Origin: Solanum dulcamara
Lineage: Eukaryota > Streptophyta > Magnoliopsida > Solanales > Solanaceae
Length of the DNA stretch: 64,000 nt
Direction: 5' to 3'
Assembly: GCF_947179165.1 (NCBI RefSeq)
Contig: NC_077245.1
Span: 39,301,286 to 39,365,285, forward strand
Shown: positions 34,811 through 47,119 of the stretch, piece by piece
Layout of the letters: the number at the start of each line of letters is the position of its first letter
Numbering within the stretch: position 1 is the stretch's first letter
Notes under the pieces: model-generated
The model's database searches: none
Seen by the model: only the letters and a program-made list of their open reading frames with translations
What the model was told of the DNA's origin: nothing
Translations under genes and position numbers: made by a program

Positions 34811-36886
34811 GTTCGTCCTTGGAATGTCTACAGACCGTATCTAGTAGAGTCTTGTTTATCGGTGTGTTGTGCACCACATCTATAGACAGGAGGCTACAGG
34901 ATATTTAGGATGTTACTTTCTTTCATATCTAAGATCGTGCGATAGAGCCGAGCTATAGGAAATGAAATTCCTCATACTAACCTACAATTTTAGCAGGAAG
35001 ACAACGCCGATAGAAGAAAGTAACTAACAATATTGGATGTTACGAAGCACGCAGGTAAGCAAAGGCACGAAAGCCCTATGTCAGGTAAGGTATTGAAATG
35101 CGATTGACAGATACAATTGAAAAGTGAAAGGAAAGGTAAACAGGAAAGTATAACAGGTGCAGCTCGAGTGGACATAACAGGTAAGTTCATTTTCATACTG
35201 TTAATTATGAGCGCCCTGTGCGGCTGCGATATGAGATGATATGACTATATATGTGTGCCCTGTGTGGCTGAGATGTTATACAATATGAATGTATATATGT
35301 GTGCCCTGTGAGGCATTGTTGGTATTTTCTGCGTGCAGGTGTTGAGATAGTAAGAAATACAGAGGAAACTCTGCCCAAATTTTCCTAGAAATAAGAGGAG
35401 AATGAGATACAGGGCTATAGTATGTCTTGAAAGGTTGTTCTCGTAACAATGATGAGATTTGACTAAATAAGTATGGCTGACCTCGAGAAATAAGTTAATT
35501 ACTGAGTTAATGGCAATAGAAACTAGGAGGACGATACTGGAATAGTAGAATATGTTAGAAAGGAACTATAAGCCAAAGAAAATGACTCAGAGAGGACTGA
35601 TAGATCGGGATAAAATGAGATAGTAAGGCATTGCCTAAATTGATACATAGGGATAAACTATGACAAGTAATAGTTGAAGGAAGTAACAGTATGGTTAAGA
35701 CAAGAGTAAGACAAGAGTACAAAGGGAAAAGAATTATGACGGATAGGAAGTGTTAATAGGATAGCTTGTGAGACATTAAGGACAAGACTAGCTAACAAGG
35801 GTAAGTAACCCATAGTAAGAATCGTGAAGAAAGTCAAGCGGTATTATACTATGGGTGTGAATGCGAACAAGGTACCAGGTGAAAATAACAAAAACCATTA
35901 TTAGAATAAGCAAAACTTAGTAAGGAATTAACTAGAAGGTATGATGTGGTCCATGTAAATGGAATGTAAAGATAGGTGTGGAACGGAAAAGCAAGCTATG
36001 GAACAAATAAGGAAGATTTATCAAGTTCCATAAGGAAAATTTCGAATAAAGGTTATATGATGACGAAAAGGATGGCTAGTGCAAGGAAATAAAGGGTAAT
36101 ATGGAATTCCTTACGCCCAACCAAAAATGGAAATGAGTTGAAGGAATAATATAGAAGTTCTAATAGAGGCACTCAAGATAGATGTGATTAATTAAGTATA
36201 AGTATCGAACAAAAAGAGACATAGACAGTTACGAACTGGAGGTATAGTACGATGAAAAAGTATTAAGACAAGGCCACTACTACCACGAAGTTGATGTGGT
36301 TTTAAGCAGGATTAGAAATGAGCCTTAGGCACAGGACAAAGGTGCAAGCTCAGGAGGCGTAAAGAAGTATGGTGTACACGTGACTCCACTCTAATAATTA
36401 GTGGTATCCACTGGAATAAAGTTAGTATAATGACGAAGCTCGAAACATGAGTCATTAAAGTATAAGTACACTTGAGTGGGGAATGTGCACCAATTATGAG
36501 CCCTCCCTAATTACTGATTGGGATGAATGGAATGTGGCTTTGAGTGCACTACTACATTACGGATACTACTCGAGTATCAATCATTAGATGAGATTCGATT
36601 CGAGATATTCCAAATATTACAGCACCCTATGATTGTGCTAGGGTTTCCTAGAAAGGCAACCTAACGTGGGGATGATTTAACAGAAGATGTAGATCTGGTG
36701 CAGCCCGTTAAATATGTTGGAATAGAATCATTCGCGTGTAAATAGCTGAAGATATACGAAGAATAACATAGGTACACCCTAAAGGGGGGAAGTGGACAAG
36801 ATAAGTACAAGCGTAACATAAAATTAACTGATGCTATCGCATGTAAATGGGGACGCTTAAACGTCAAACGAGACCCCATAAGTGAT

Positions 36887-36989
36887 GGACGTGATCATAC
36901 CCAAACTGATGCACCGGATTCCGTCAAAACCCCGAAGTTAAGCGTGCTCGAATGAGAGTAGCACTAGGATGGGTGACCCCCTGGGAAGT
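36887..36989 (+). pseudogene. 5S rRNA-like fragment inside element B
   Basis: A 103-nt segment aligns without gaps to the plant 5S rRNA consensus as I remember it, from the GATCATACC 5' region through ATGCACCGGAT, AGTTAAGCGTGC and ACTAGGATGGGTGACC to CTGGGAAGT. I count about 17 mismatches, most of them transitions. The first few bases fit, while the last 15 or so of the 120-nt gene are absent. Box A (AGTTAAGCGTGC) and the intermediate/C-box region (GTAGCACTAGGATGGGTGACC split by one change) look preserved, so RNA polymerase III factor binding is conceivable. The fragment lies on the element's sense strand. The matching parts of C and D lack it. Confidence 0.9.
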
Positions 36990-37639
36990 GAGAAAGAGAA
37001 CAAAACAAGTATGACAAAAAGAGATTATAAAGGCGTGTTGGTACAATGACACATATAGAACAGAGTAAGCCAAGAGCAGAAAAAGATTATGACTGAAATA
37101 CAATGCACCTCGTGAAAATGGCACAAGAATAGTTTGCAGCTTATGAATATTGGCATACTAAGAGCGAGGTCAAATGATTACTCGATAAAAGAAAGTCAGT
37201 AATAACAATGTGATTGCCATATTTAGAATCTATTCAGGAAAAGTGTAAGATGGTTCGAGGCAAAACTATTCAGATATAATCGGTATGAAGGACAAGAGCC
37301 ATAGTGGAACCTTGACCTCGACTAAAGGAGGTAAGCCACTAGTATAGCAATGGTAAGGAATTGTCTAGACTGCTCTATGTCCGTACACACGTTTATGTAA
37401 GGATTACAATATGACGTATGGTAAGAAAACTGGAGAAAAGATCTGAGTAAAAGAGAAAGATAGCATACCTAAGGTATTACAAGTTGGATTAAGAGGAGTT
37501 GTACAATAGCTTAAGTTAAAAGAAGCATCAGCAGTCTGATAGCCTATCTCAGGGAATGGAAACCCCAACTTAGAGGTGGGAAGCAGTTAATATGTATTAT
37601 AGTACGAGCTGACCTCGCATTCTAAGGAACTGGGAGTTC

Positions 37640-38415
37640 ATACGGGCTATGGTAGATGGGTTGACAGAATCAACTTGTTCCCCTCCAGTAAGGAAGGCAT
37701 ATTTAGCTGAGGGTTATATGAGATGACATAGTAGGGAAACGATAAGATTTCACGGAGTTCCCACATTTATTATCTCAGATAGGGAAGTTCAATTTACAGC
37801 TAACCGTTGGAAATCATTCCGGAAGGGATTGAGGAACACAAATGAATCTTAGTACAACATTTTTCCCTTCGATTAAGGGACAGGCCCGAATGTGATCCAC
37901 TAAATTATTGATAAAGTAAAGCTTATTCCAGGACAAGATATCGATTAGCAGCCTAGAGTCGGCAAGAAGGGGATACATTGGTCCTTCTTAAGTCATTTGT
38001 AAAGTAGGTAAGATTGCCTATGAGTTGGACCTACCGTCCGATTTGAAACAACACATTCAGTTTTCACAGATCAATGCTCCGTAAGAATGGGAACGACGCT
38101 CCCAAAATATTTCCCATGGAGGAGGTCCACGTAATAGGGAGTTATCCTACGAGGGGAAACCTATCTCCATTCGGGATCAGCAGATTAAACAGGTTGCGAA
38201 CTAAGGACATAGTTTCCATCAAGGTACTGTGGCGGAATAAGAATCGTGAAGACATAAACTGGGAGGTTGAAAAGGACATGAAACACAAGTGTCCGTACCT
38301 ATTCCCGACGTCTACGGATAGCCCTAGTCTTGGAACTCGTATATTAATTACTTGGATGAAAATGTATGTCATTCCAGTAGAAAGGCATCTCCCTATGATC
38401 CGTATAAAGTCTTAA
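37640..38415 (+). pseudogene. Element B integrase remnant
   Basis: Shifting frames give pieces of a Ty3/gypsy integrase: a VDGLTEST segment near 37650, a VPTFIISDRE..FTANRWKSFRKGL segment (second catalytic Asp context) at 37750-37830, then a C-terminal part open from 38074 with VLWRNKNREDINWEVEKDMK. The last motif matches the WRN..E.ATWE tails of A and C. Stops and frameshifts exclude function. This is the only protein-derived part of B. Confidence 0.75.
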
Positions 38416-38452
38416 GGAAGGTTTTATTCAACATTCGGGGACGAATGTTCTG

Positions 38453-38465
38453 AAGGGGGGAAGGA
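38453..38465 (+). other. Element B polypurine tract
   Basis: AAGGGGGGAAGGA lies directly before the 3' LTR, preceded by ATTCGGGGACGAATGTTCTG, the block conserved in A, C and D. Confidence 0.93.
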
Positions 38466-41400
38466 TGTTACACCCCGCACTCTTGAGCTCGGAACGTCTT
38501 CTTAAGTTCCTTAGATACTATCATGTGAGCCGGATAAGCTACGACACTATCAAACAACTCTAAGGAAAGAAGATTGTGATACCTCGCGAGAAGGGAGGTC
38601 GGAGATAGAGTCATAAGAATTCGGAAAGAGTTGGAGGCTAAGAAATGAGTCGTAGGACTCGATTTACCTACGTAAGACACTAAGTTAAGAGTCTTATACA
38701 CTTAAGTTGTTTAAGGATATACCAAGCTTACGTAGTGCGGATTACATGAGCTCTTAAAGTAAGACAAGATTACGAACCCGCGAGGAAGGAAAAAAGACGA
38801 CGCGTGGCAGCCAATGGAGGAGCGACACGTGGCAGCACCTCAAGCAAGCAGGTGATGCACCTACTTAGGGTCAAGTAGGTGATGCAGCTGCTTGGGGGAG
38901 GTGGACCCCGCTGCCACGTGGCAGCCCCTAATTGGCAGCATGACACGGTGGCCCAATAGGGGCTGGACATGTGTCCCTCTTAGGGGCTGACACGTGTCAC
39001 CACTTGGGACCACCTATATTAGTTGATATGTATCCAAAATCTTCAGCTTGTTCATTAAAAATTTCCAGCAGCAACGTGAACAAAGAACCCTAAAGCTTAA
39101 GGAGAGAAACTTGCGACGGCTTTGGGAGAAAAATAGGTAAGTCCCGTTTTCGTTCCGTAAATTAATTAATTAGCGTATACTACGATGATATGGAAGTATT
39201 AGTAGTACAAAATTAGGATTTTATGCAGCAAAAAACGAACAGCAAGCTGCCACAACGTTACAGCATGCTGAAAATATTTCCGAGGCGCGATTTTGGCGAG
39301 TTCTAGCCAATTTCGGGAAAGGTAAGTCCTTACCCTCTAATTTGAAGTTTATGATGTTAAATTATGGTGTATTACACACCTTAGGAGCTTCTGGAAGTTG
39401 GGTAAAAGGTTTGAAAAGTTCAGCGTTCGAAATTAACGAATTTAGAATCGCTATAGTTAAGTTGTTGTCGAAATAAAGTGTTGTACGTGTAGGGGCTGCT
39501 GCTGGTTGTGTTGTGGCGTGTTGCAGGGTCTAAAATTTATCTAAATGAGGTGTGGGAGCTTCTGGTTGCAGCCACAGGCTTTGCAATTAAAGAATTCGCG
39601 AAAGAAAGATTAAAAACTCTAGTTTTGGTATCTTAGTTTCGAGTGAATTGTTGGGGGTTTATATTGTATAATTTTGGTCGTAATATGTATATGTATGGTC
39701 TGCTGGTTGCATTGTTGGTTGGCTGCAGGTTCTAAGTACATGGTTGGGAATTCGGATAGGGCACATTATAGGGGAGGTGCTGCCCAATTTTCGTTAACGC
39801 CTTAACAAACTAAACAACTAATCGAGGAAACGACTAAGGGAATAGATTCCATTACCACTAGGGTGTAACCTAAGATGCTGGAAAATTAAGAAGAGTTGAT
39901 ATGCATATTACTCTCCTGTTTAATAGGTTCAAAGGATGACGAGGCGAACAGGATAAAGAGAAGTCCATACAAGGTATGTGAAGCTTTCCTTTGGCGTGTT
40001 TTTGGAATAGATATGTAGAACTATTCTTCTTTTCTTTTGGCATGTCTTAGATATAAGTTATGAATGATATGTATACGATATTTGGGATTTAATCCATTCG
40101 TAAAGCCCTGAGTATGAGTCGAGACTCTTGTTTACTTCTTGATATTAGAACTCCTATAATAGCTGAGTCATTTCCTTTTAGTCTTCTATGTGATGAAAAT
40201 TAATATATGTAAAGCCTATTTCTTCTTTCCTTTGGAATGGCTTAACTTTAAGTGAAATGGTATATGATATAGGTTTAGAGGTAATTCCATTTATGAGCTC
40301 TGATTGTAACTCGTGACTTGTAGTCACTCCTGAACATCAAGAGTCTGAAAGTAGTCAAACTACTATTCTCGAGCCTGCTATATAATGAATAGTAAGTAGA
40401 GGTACTAGCTCCTCTATTTAGAGGCTCTGAAATGATAAATGCCGTTGATTGCATGAGTTGAGTCTTTGACTAGATAAATTGTGTTTCTGATTGCATAGAC
40501 TATATTTCTGATTGCATGAATTATGTGGCATTATTTTGATGCATGTTTGTGATCCCTGAAGCCCCAACTGATATAAGCCCTAATGACATCTAAAGGGATA
40601 CCTCAGATAATTACTCCCCCAGTCTTCAGGTGACGGTTCACTTGACTGTTTCATCGAGTCTTAGATAATGACTTAGTTGCATATGGTTTCTCACTACTCT
40701 ACTCGTGCATACTGTAACCCATCCTTCCTCGAGTCCCACGATGGGCCGGGATATGTTATCGTGCACAGTGTTACTACTTCTTTCACCGCGTCCCGGGCCG
40801 GATGTGTATAGTTCCACGCACGAGGAGACGATGCCGTACGTGAGGTGTGATATATGTTATATGTTATGATGATACGATTATTCACCGAGTCCCGGGCCGG
40901 CTGTAATATGATAGTATATATGGTGAAATAAGGAAGGAACACCGAGTCCCTCCTTAGAGGGCCGGGTATATATGTATATTATGATGGTACGCTATAGACG
41001 TACACCACTCCATTCACCGAGTCCCTCACTAAAGGGCCGGATACTTTATGTAGGCATGCATATGAGATTAAAGCAATACATTGTGACCCTGAGCCCCGCA
41101 GTGAACCGGGTGTGATACGATGATATACATGATAAGATGATACCGTATACGATGGTATGATACCGTATACGATGATATGATGAAATGAAATGCATTATGA
41201 TATGATGATATGTGATTATGAAGAAGTGATTATAACACCGAGTTCACTAGAGGGCCGGGCACAGCATATGATGATGTGTATGATTTATGTGTCCTAAGGT
41301 GCAGGTACAGTAATTTATTTAGTTATTATACTTGTCCCCTGCATCCCTATTTCAGTTATGATCTCAGTTACGATGTGTTATGCTTTACATACTCAGTACA

Positions 41401-41916
41401 TATATCGTACTGACCCCCTTTTTCTCGGGGGGCTGCGTTTCATGCCCGCAGGTACAAATGTTTATTCTGGAGATTCATCAGCATAGGAGTTCCTCTCAGC
41501 TGTGTCGGAAGTGCTTCACTGTTCTGGAGCCTAAATTTTGATGCTAGTCACTTAATGTATATATTTGTACATTCAGGGGTACGGCGGGGGCCTTGTTCCG
41601 CCATATGTTGTTGTTACTATTCTTAGAGGTCTGTAGACATATGTATATGTGGGTTGTTTGTGAGTTAGTTTCGATGTTGCCTATTTGATATGTTGTGAAT
41701 GTTCTTGTTATAGCAGCCTTATCGGTTCGCGTGCCCTTTCATGATATGATATGAATGGAAGAGGCTACAGGAACATGAAAAAGTTTTAACTCATTGGTTT
41801 TTTTTTTTGTGAGTAGTATCACCTTGTTCATAGTTCAATATGACTACAACTAATAGGTAGGTATACGGGGGTCCAGATCGGACCCCAGTCGCGGCCTACG
41901 GGGTTGGGTCGTGACA
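38466..41916 (+). repeat. Element B 3' LTR
   Basis: This is a near-identical copy of 31344-34793, offset 7122 bp (7123 after the T-run indel). It ends GGGTCGTGACA, followed by the TACAA duplication. Confidence 0.97.
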
Positions 41917-41922
41917 TACAAT

Positions 41923-41935
41923 ATCTCTCCCTTAG
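41923..41935 (-). other. Element A polypurine tract
   Basis: On the minus strand it reads CTAAGGGAGAGAT, preceded by CATTCGAGGATGAATGTTT, and would directly abut the A 3' LTR start (TGTAAGACC) if B were removed. Confidence 0.8.
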
Positions 41936-42129
41936 AAACATTCATCCTCGAATGAGATTTACTTATCATAGGAAAGACACGGGAAGAGGACTAGCAACCA
42001 AACATGAACATGATGTCATCGTAAAATGCATAGAACATGAAAATCTCAAACTTAACATAAATCATGACTTAAAAATCACTTTCATTAACATGCATGCATA
42101 TGAATAACATAGGAGGGACTGAATACGTA

Positions 42130-43584
42130 AGGTTTCAATTGACTTGACTAAGAAAAACTTACTACTTTAGGCTTGAGTAGATGGAAAGATATATAGGTAT
42201 CGTTTCATCATATCTGCCACCGCTTCCCAAGTAGCACTTTCTACTTGTTGATTTCTCCACAACACTTTATTGGACACAACTTCTTTGTTCCTTAACTTCT
42301 TAACTTGTCGGTCTAAGATTTCCACTGGAACCTCTTCATAAGTCAAATTCTTCTCTACACTTACATCCTTTAATGGCACAATGGAGTTTGTATCACCTAC
42401 AAACTTTCTCAACATAGACACATAAAACACCGGGTTAACCATAGCTAATTCAAGTGGCAAATCTAACTCATAATACACCTTGCCAACACGTCACAATATC
42501 TTATAAGGTCCAACATATCGAGGAATCAATTTTTGTTTCTTGCCAAAATGCATCACACCAAATATGGACCAATCAAAGCCATCTCACCTACTTCAAACCA
42601 TCCCACCGGGAATCTACATCTTCTCTCATACAATGCTTCGAATAGAGTTATTTGGATACTTGAGAGATTACTATTATTATAGGCAAACTCAATTAATGGA
42701 AAATGTTCATCCCAAATTCCATTAAAATCAATAACACACGCTATTAACGTATCCTCTAAAGTTTGGATCATTCTTTTGTCTTGACCATCTGCCTGAGGAT
42801 GGAAAGTGGTACTTAACTTAACCTTTGTTCTGATACCCTTTTGAAATGACCTCCAAAATTGTAAAGTGAATTGTGTACCTCGATATGATGTGATGGACAA
42901 GGGAACACCATTAAGTCTCACCAACTCATGATCATACAACTTAGCATAGTCCTTGATGCCATAAGAAGTCTTACTCGATAAAAAATTTGCCGACTTGGTC
43001 ATCCGATCTATAACAACACAAATGGAATCATATTGCTTTATAGTACAGGCAAACCTGTAACAAAAACCAAATTTACATCCTCCTACTTCCAAGGAGGAAT
43101 TTTAATGTCTTGGGCTAGACCTCTTGGTATTTGATACTCAACTTTAACTTATTGGCAATTTGGACACTTAGCTTCCAACACCTCTATGTCCTTCTTCATG
43201 CCATTCCACCAATACACTTCTCTCAAGTCAGGATACATCTTGGTGGAACCTGAATGAATTGAATATTATGAACTACGGAACTTATTCAATATCAACTATC
43301 TCAACCCATCAACATTACACACAAGTGACCTTGGTAATGCAACATACCATCTCCCCCTTGGGAGAAAGCCTCAATGGCTTTTTTGGCTACCGACTGCTTT
43401 AACTCACTTATCATTAGATCTTGGTCTTGCTTATCCTTAACATCTGCTACAAGAGAAGACTTCAAAAAATTATTGACAAGAACACCTTCATCATTAGAAT
43501 CAACCAAATACATGCCTAAATATGCCAATCTAAGAATATCTTTGATTAATTCCTTCTTATCTTATTCAACATGTGCAACATTAC
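42130..43584 (-). pseudogene. Element A integrase, dead
   Basis: On the minus strand, a linker with KQDQDLMISELK and GGDGMLHYQG (43301-43528) is followed by the integrase core (42553-43092). The first catalytic Asp is present (VVIDRMTKSA), the second is Tyr (TSYRGTQFT for SDRGTQFT) and the catalytic Glu of the DGQAERTIQ motif is Lys (DGQDKRMIQ). So two of three DDE residues are lost. The C-terminal part (42167-42478) ends VLWRNQQVESATWEAVADM, a chromovirus-type tail. A stop separates the parts. The reading continues from the RNase H at 54895 across element C. Confidence 0.9.
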
Positions 43585-46500
43585 TGTCACAACTCAACCT
43601 CATAGGACATGACTAGTGCCTGAGTTAGGAACTCGTGTACATATCTATTAGACATCATCAAACTGAAACCAAACACAATATGGAGGCTTTGTAAAAATAA
43701 GATGTCATCTCAAGCATTACATACATGTATCAGGGTAACCTATCTCCTGAGGAATCAAAATCAATTAAAACCTCATAATAAATGAGCCGAAAAGGCTGTC
43801 ACTACATACAACACCCCATAATATAAGTCATATATGCATAACCAAACACATTATATACACACAACCCACATATATGTCTATAGACGTCTAAGCATATCAA
43901 CAGTATCATATGGAGGGATAGGGCCCAGTTGTACCCCCTAATTAAACATATATATACATCAAAAAGAAGTCTATAAAAAAATTCAATGCTCCAAGATAAA
44001 GGAGCACTCCAACATAGCTGAATAGGAATACTAGGCTAGCGGATCAACAAAGCTAGTACTTGTACCTACGGGAATAAAATGTAGCCCCCCGAGGAAAGGG
44101 GTCAGTACAAAATATGTACTGAGTATGTAAAACATGAAATATAATAGGAAAGATCATAACTAAAGTAGAGAGCCCATGATAATCAAGAGCTCACTGTACC
44201 TATGACTTACGAAGCAAATCATGCATATCATTATCATATATCGTACCCGGCCATTATGGGACACAGTGTCATAATCATATCATCAAATTATCATATCATT
44301 ATATATATAATATACCATACCCGACCTTCTAATAAGGGACTCAGTGAATTAAGTCGTGTACACATATACCTAACCCGCCCCATCATGGGACTCGGTTCCA
44401 TAACCATATCATTGCATCAACATATGATCATATAGTGCACCCGACCCTCTAGTAAGGGACTCAGTGGAGATGTAATAAAGTTGTGCACGATAATATACCT
44501 GGCCTGGGACTCAGTGAAAGAGGTAATAAAAGTATGCACGAGTAGAATATCATGAGAAACCATATGCGATTAGCTCATCGCCTATGACTCAATAGAATAA
44601 TCAAAATGAACCATTATTTGAAAATCAAGAGAGTAGTCATCTCAAGTACCTTTTGAATGTCACTATGGACCATATCAAATGGAGCCTCAGAAATCATTGA
44701 CATGTATCAAGATAATACAAACCAGCTTATGGAATTAGAGATATTTGTCATCGTAGTCTTTATGAATAGAAGCTTAAACATACAACTATTATTCAACATA
44801 TAGAAGGCTCGAGGCAGTAGCTCAACTACTTTAAGCGTTTTACCATCCAGAAGTGAATAAGGATCATGAATCATGTTCAAAACTTATTATTTGAAATACC
44901 CCAAAGCTTATATCATTAATCACTTACGTCAAAGTCATGCCCAAAGAAAGAAGGAATAGGTTTTACATACCTTCAGTGCTTATTCGCAACACAACACGCA
45001 TACACTTCCCAACAATGTCTCAACCTATCTTAAGACGTCAAAAACTATGGTTATGCTACATGAAGGTTTCAAAACGCACTCCAACGTTAGCAGCTCATTT
45101 CTAGAAAATTAAGTGACATTTCCCTTATATTCAAACAAACTACATAACAACCAAGTCAACATCAACAACCACACGTTCAAGTGCTATATTAAAGTTATCC
45201 AAGTCAAGATTCAAGAATGTTCCAAAATAGTCCGCACACTATTCCAAATCAGCCCACACATTATGACATTCCATAATATTTAACATAACGACTACGACGT
45301 AATCAAGTTACTCTTAATAATCTACAGCCACAACACTTTATCGGATGACCTTACAACAGTCCAATAATTACAACAACACTATAGCTTTAACTACTCTTAG
45401 TCCTTCAATTCAACAAGAACAACAACACAATCAACCCAGATCGTTCTCAATACAATACAATTATAACTTTAAATATCAAATTACTTCACTTTCATCATAT
45501 AACCAATCGCAACAACAACTCCAACATTAATCGCAATTAATCTATCATATTTATATTAGAACAGCCCCAACAGTTAAAACCATACAATGTATAATCGTAA
45601 CCATATTTAATTGTTTAATTTAACACAAACAGTCACATAATACAATTATAACTCCAACTTAAAATATCAAATTCTTCCATTTTCATTATATAACTCATGA
45701 CAACAACAACCAAAACGTTAATTAAAATTGATTCACCGTTTCCAAATGAAATAGCCCCTACATGGATTTCACAACATTCCAACTCCAACATACATAATTT
45801 CATACATCCTATTCACATTTACACATTCACAACACTTCTAAATTCATCCTAAAATGTATAGAAAATAATTAATTCTTACCTTAACAACTTGGCTTCTCAA
45901 CTTGGTTGAAACGTGTGGATTGTACCTTAGGTCTTCTTTCTTCCCCAATGGTTAAGTAACATTTTTAATCACCTCCAATTGGTTGAAAATACCTTATAAA
46001 AATAGTGTGGGGATCAAAATTTGGGAGCTTGCTTTCTCATCCATGGTCGTGAGTTGTCATGGCTTGAACTCTCTTTTTTTACTCTATATGTTACTCAAAG
46101 AAGAATGAGCTAAAATGAGCTCTTAGCCATTAATTTTTCATTATATATACATCCCCTAAGAGTGACACATGTCTAGCCTTGACGTGTGTTCCATGGTCAT
46201 CCATGGAAGCCCCTAAAAGTGACACGTGTACAGCTTTGACATGTGTCCATTAGGGACATGTATCCTACTATCATCCACCCTTCAATCACATTCTTCCATG
46301 TGTCTTGGTGGGCCCTACTTAGCATTCTAATTAACTTAATTAATCTTAGTTTATCCCTAATCCCCACTTAATAATCTAGAACAAATAAAATCTATAATCA
46401 ATTGTGTATTAATTAAAATTGGGAATAAAAATCTCTATCTCGCATCCCAGAATAATCTTATCCATTACTTTAAGAAAGTAGGTGCATCACCTCCTTAATT

Positions 46501-46966
46501 CCTGCCACAAGTTCATAAGTAGTTGTATCACCTACTTGCCTTTTTTTAATTTAAATGCAGTCCACACATTCTATGTAGGTGCATCACCTACTTGAAGTAG
46601 ATGCATCACCTACTTATTCTTTTTAGTAGGTTAGCAATTAGTCTTACCTTAAGAACCTGTGTGATCCGTACTACTTAAGCTAGACGTGTAATCACGTAGC
46701 CTAATTATGTAAGACATCCAAACCAGTAGCTTAAGCAAGTAGGTCGATTACTATTATAAATTATTTGTCCTCAAACTCCTTTTAAATCCTTCCAAACCTA
46801 TTTCAAACCATCACTATTTCACATAGAACTAGTCTATGCAAGATATGGGGCATTGCATTCTCCCCTCCTTATGATGATTTGATAACTTCATGGATCATAT
46901 AGATCATATGGACGATTTAGAGAAGCTTAAAAATGTTCTAATGTAAAAAAAATATGGGATATAACA
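43585..46966 (-). repeat. Element C 3' LTR (left)
   Basis: The plus strand starts TGTCACAACTC and ends GGGATATAACA. It is collinear with the right LTR, including the hairpin array near 44244-44513 (CCCGACC..TAAGGGACTCAGTG units), the donor-like site (AGGTAAGAATTAATT on the minus strand, near 45886), the TATA/G-box region near 46140-46240, and the CACCTACTT repeats near 46580-46615. Confidence 0.93.
44244..44513 (-). repeat. Hairpin repeat array, element C 3' LTR
   Basis: On the plus strand the units read TACCCGGCC..TATGGGACACAG, ACCCGACC..AAGGGACTCAGTG and similar. They are the reverse complement of the B and D units, about five copies. The right LTR has the same at 52213-52510, there with a TA microsatellite (52271-52302) between units. 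Confidence 0.7.
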
Positions 46967-46981
46967 TCCTTTCCCCCTTTA
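46967..46981 (-). other. Element C polypurine tract
   Basis: The minus strand reads AAAGGGGGAAAGGA just before the 3' LTR start (TGTTATATCCC), with GAGGACGAATGTTCT upstream. Confidence 0.88.
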
Positions 46982-47119
46982 GAACATTCGTCCTCAAATA
47001 TTAACTAGCCTCATAAGGTTTTACAAGGATTCCGGGAAGTCTTTGTAATAGTTGTCACATATAGCCTTCTTATTAATTGATATAACCAATTTAGGGGTTT
47101 AGAGTACCCGTGGGTATAG

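Larger units (their letters stand above)
34794..38465 (+). other. Element B interior
   Basis: Beyond the primer site and the shared leader (GTCTACAGACC, TAGTAGAGTC, CAGGAGGCTACAGGA), 34.9-37.6 kb is purine-rich and non-coding, with blocks collinear to D and C (for example AAGATTTATCAAGTTCCATA near 36008). It holds the 5S-like fragment and, from about 37640, wrecked integrase sequence. No gag, protease or RT motif is seen on either strand. Confidence 0.8.
31344..41916 (+). mobile_element. Element B: young LARD-like retrotransposon carrying a 5S rRNA-like fragment
   Basis: The complete 10,573-bp element is flanked by TACAA at 31339-31343 and 41917-41921, a perfect 5-bp target-site duplication. 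LTRs of 3450 and 3451 bp differ, by my comparison, at about six bases and one T-run length. A perfect initiator-Met primer site (34798) and purine tract (38453) are present. The 3.67-kb interior encodes no intact gag or pol; only a wrecked integrase tail remains. It must have been copied with enzymes from another element. Insertion is at the outer edge of the element A 3' LTR. Confidence 0.96.

Noticed and set aside
36660..36879. Minus-strand frames flanking the 5S-like fragment (36661-36879, 36924-37124)
   Set aside because: They lie in the non-coding interior of B. The second runs antisense through the 5S-like sequence and has no protein similarity that I can see.
42454..42725. Plus-strand frames across 42454-42725
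   Set aside because: They are antisense to the element A integrase, whose protein motifs are clear on the minus strand.
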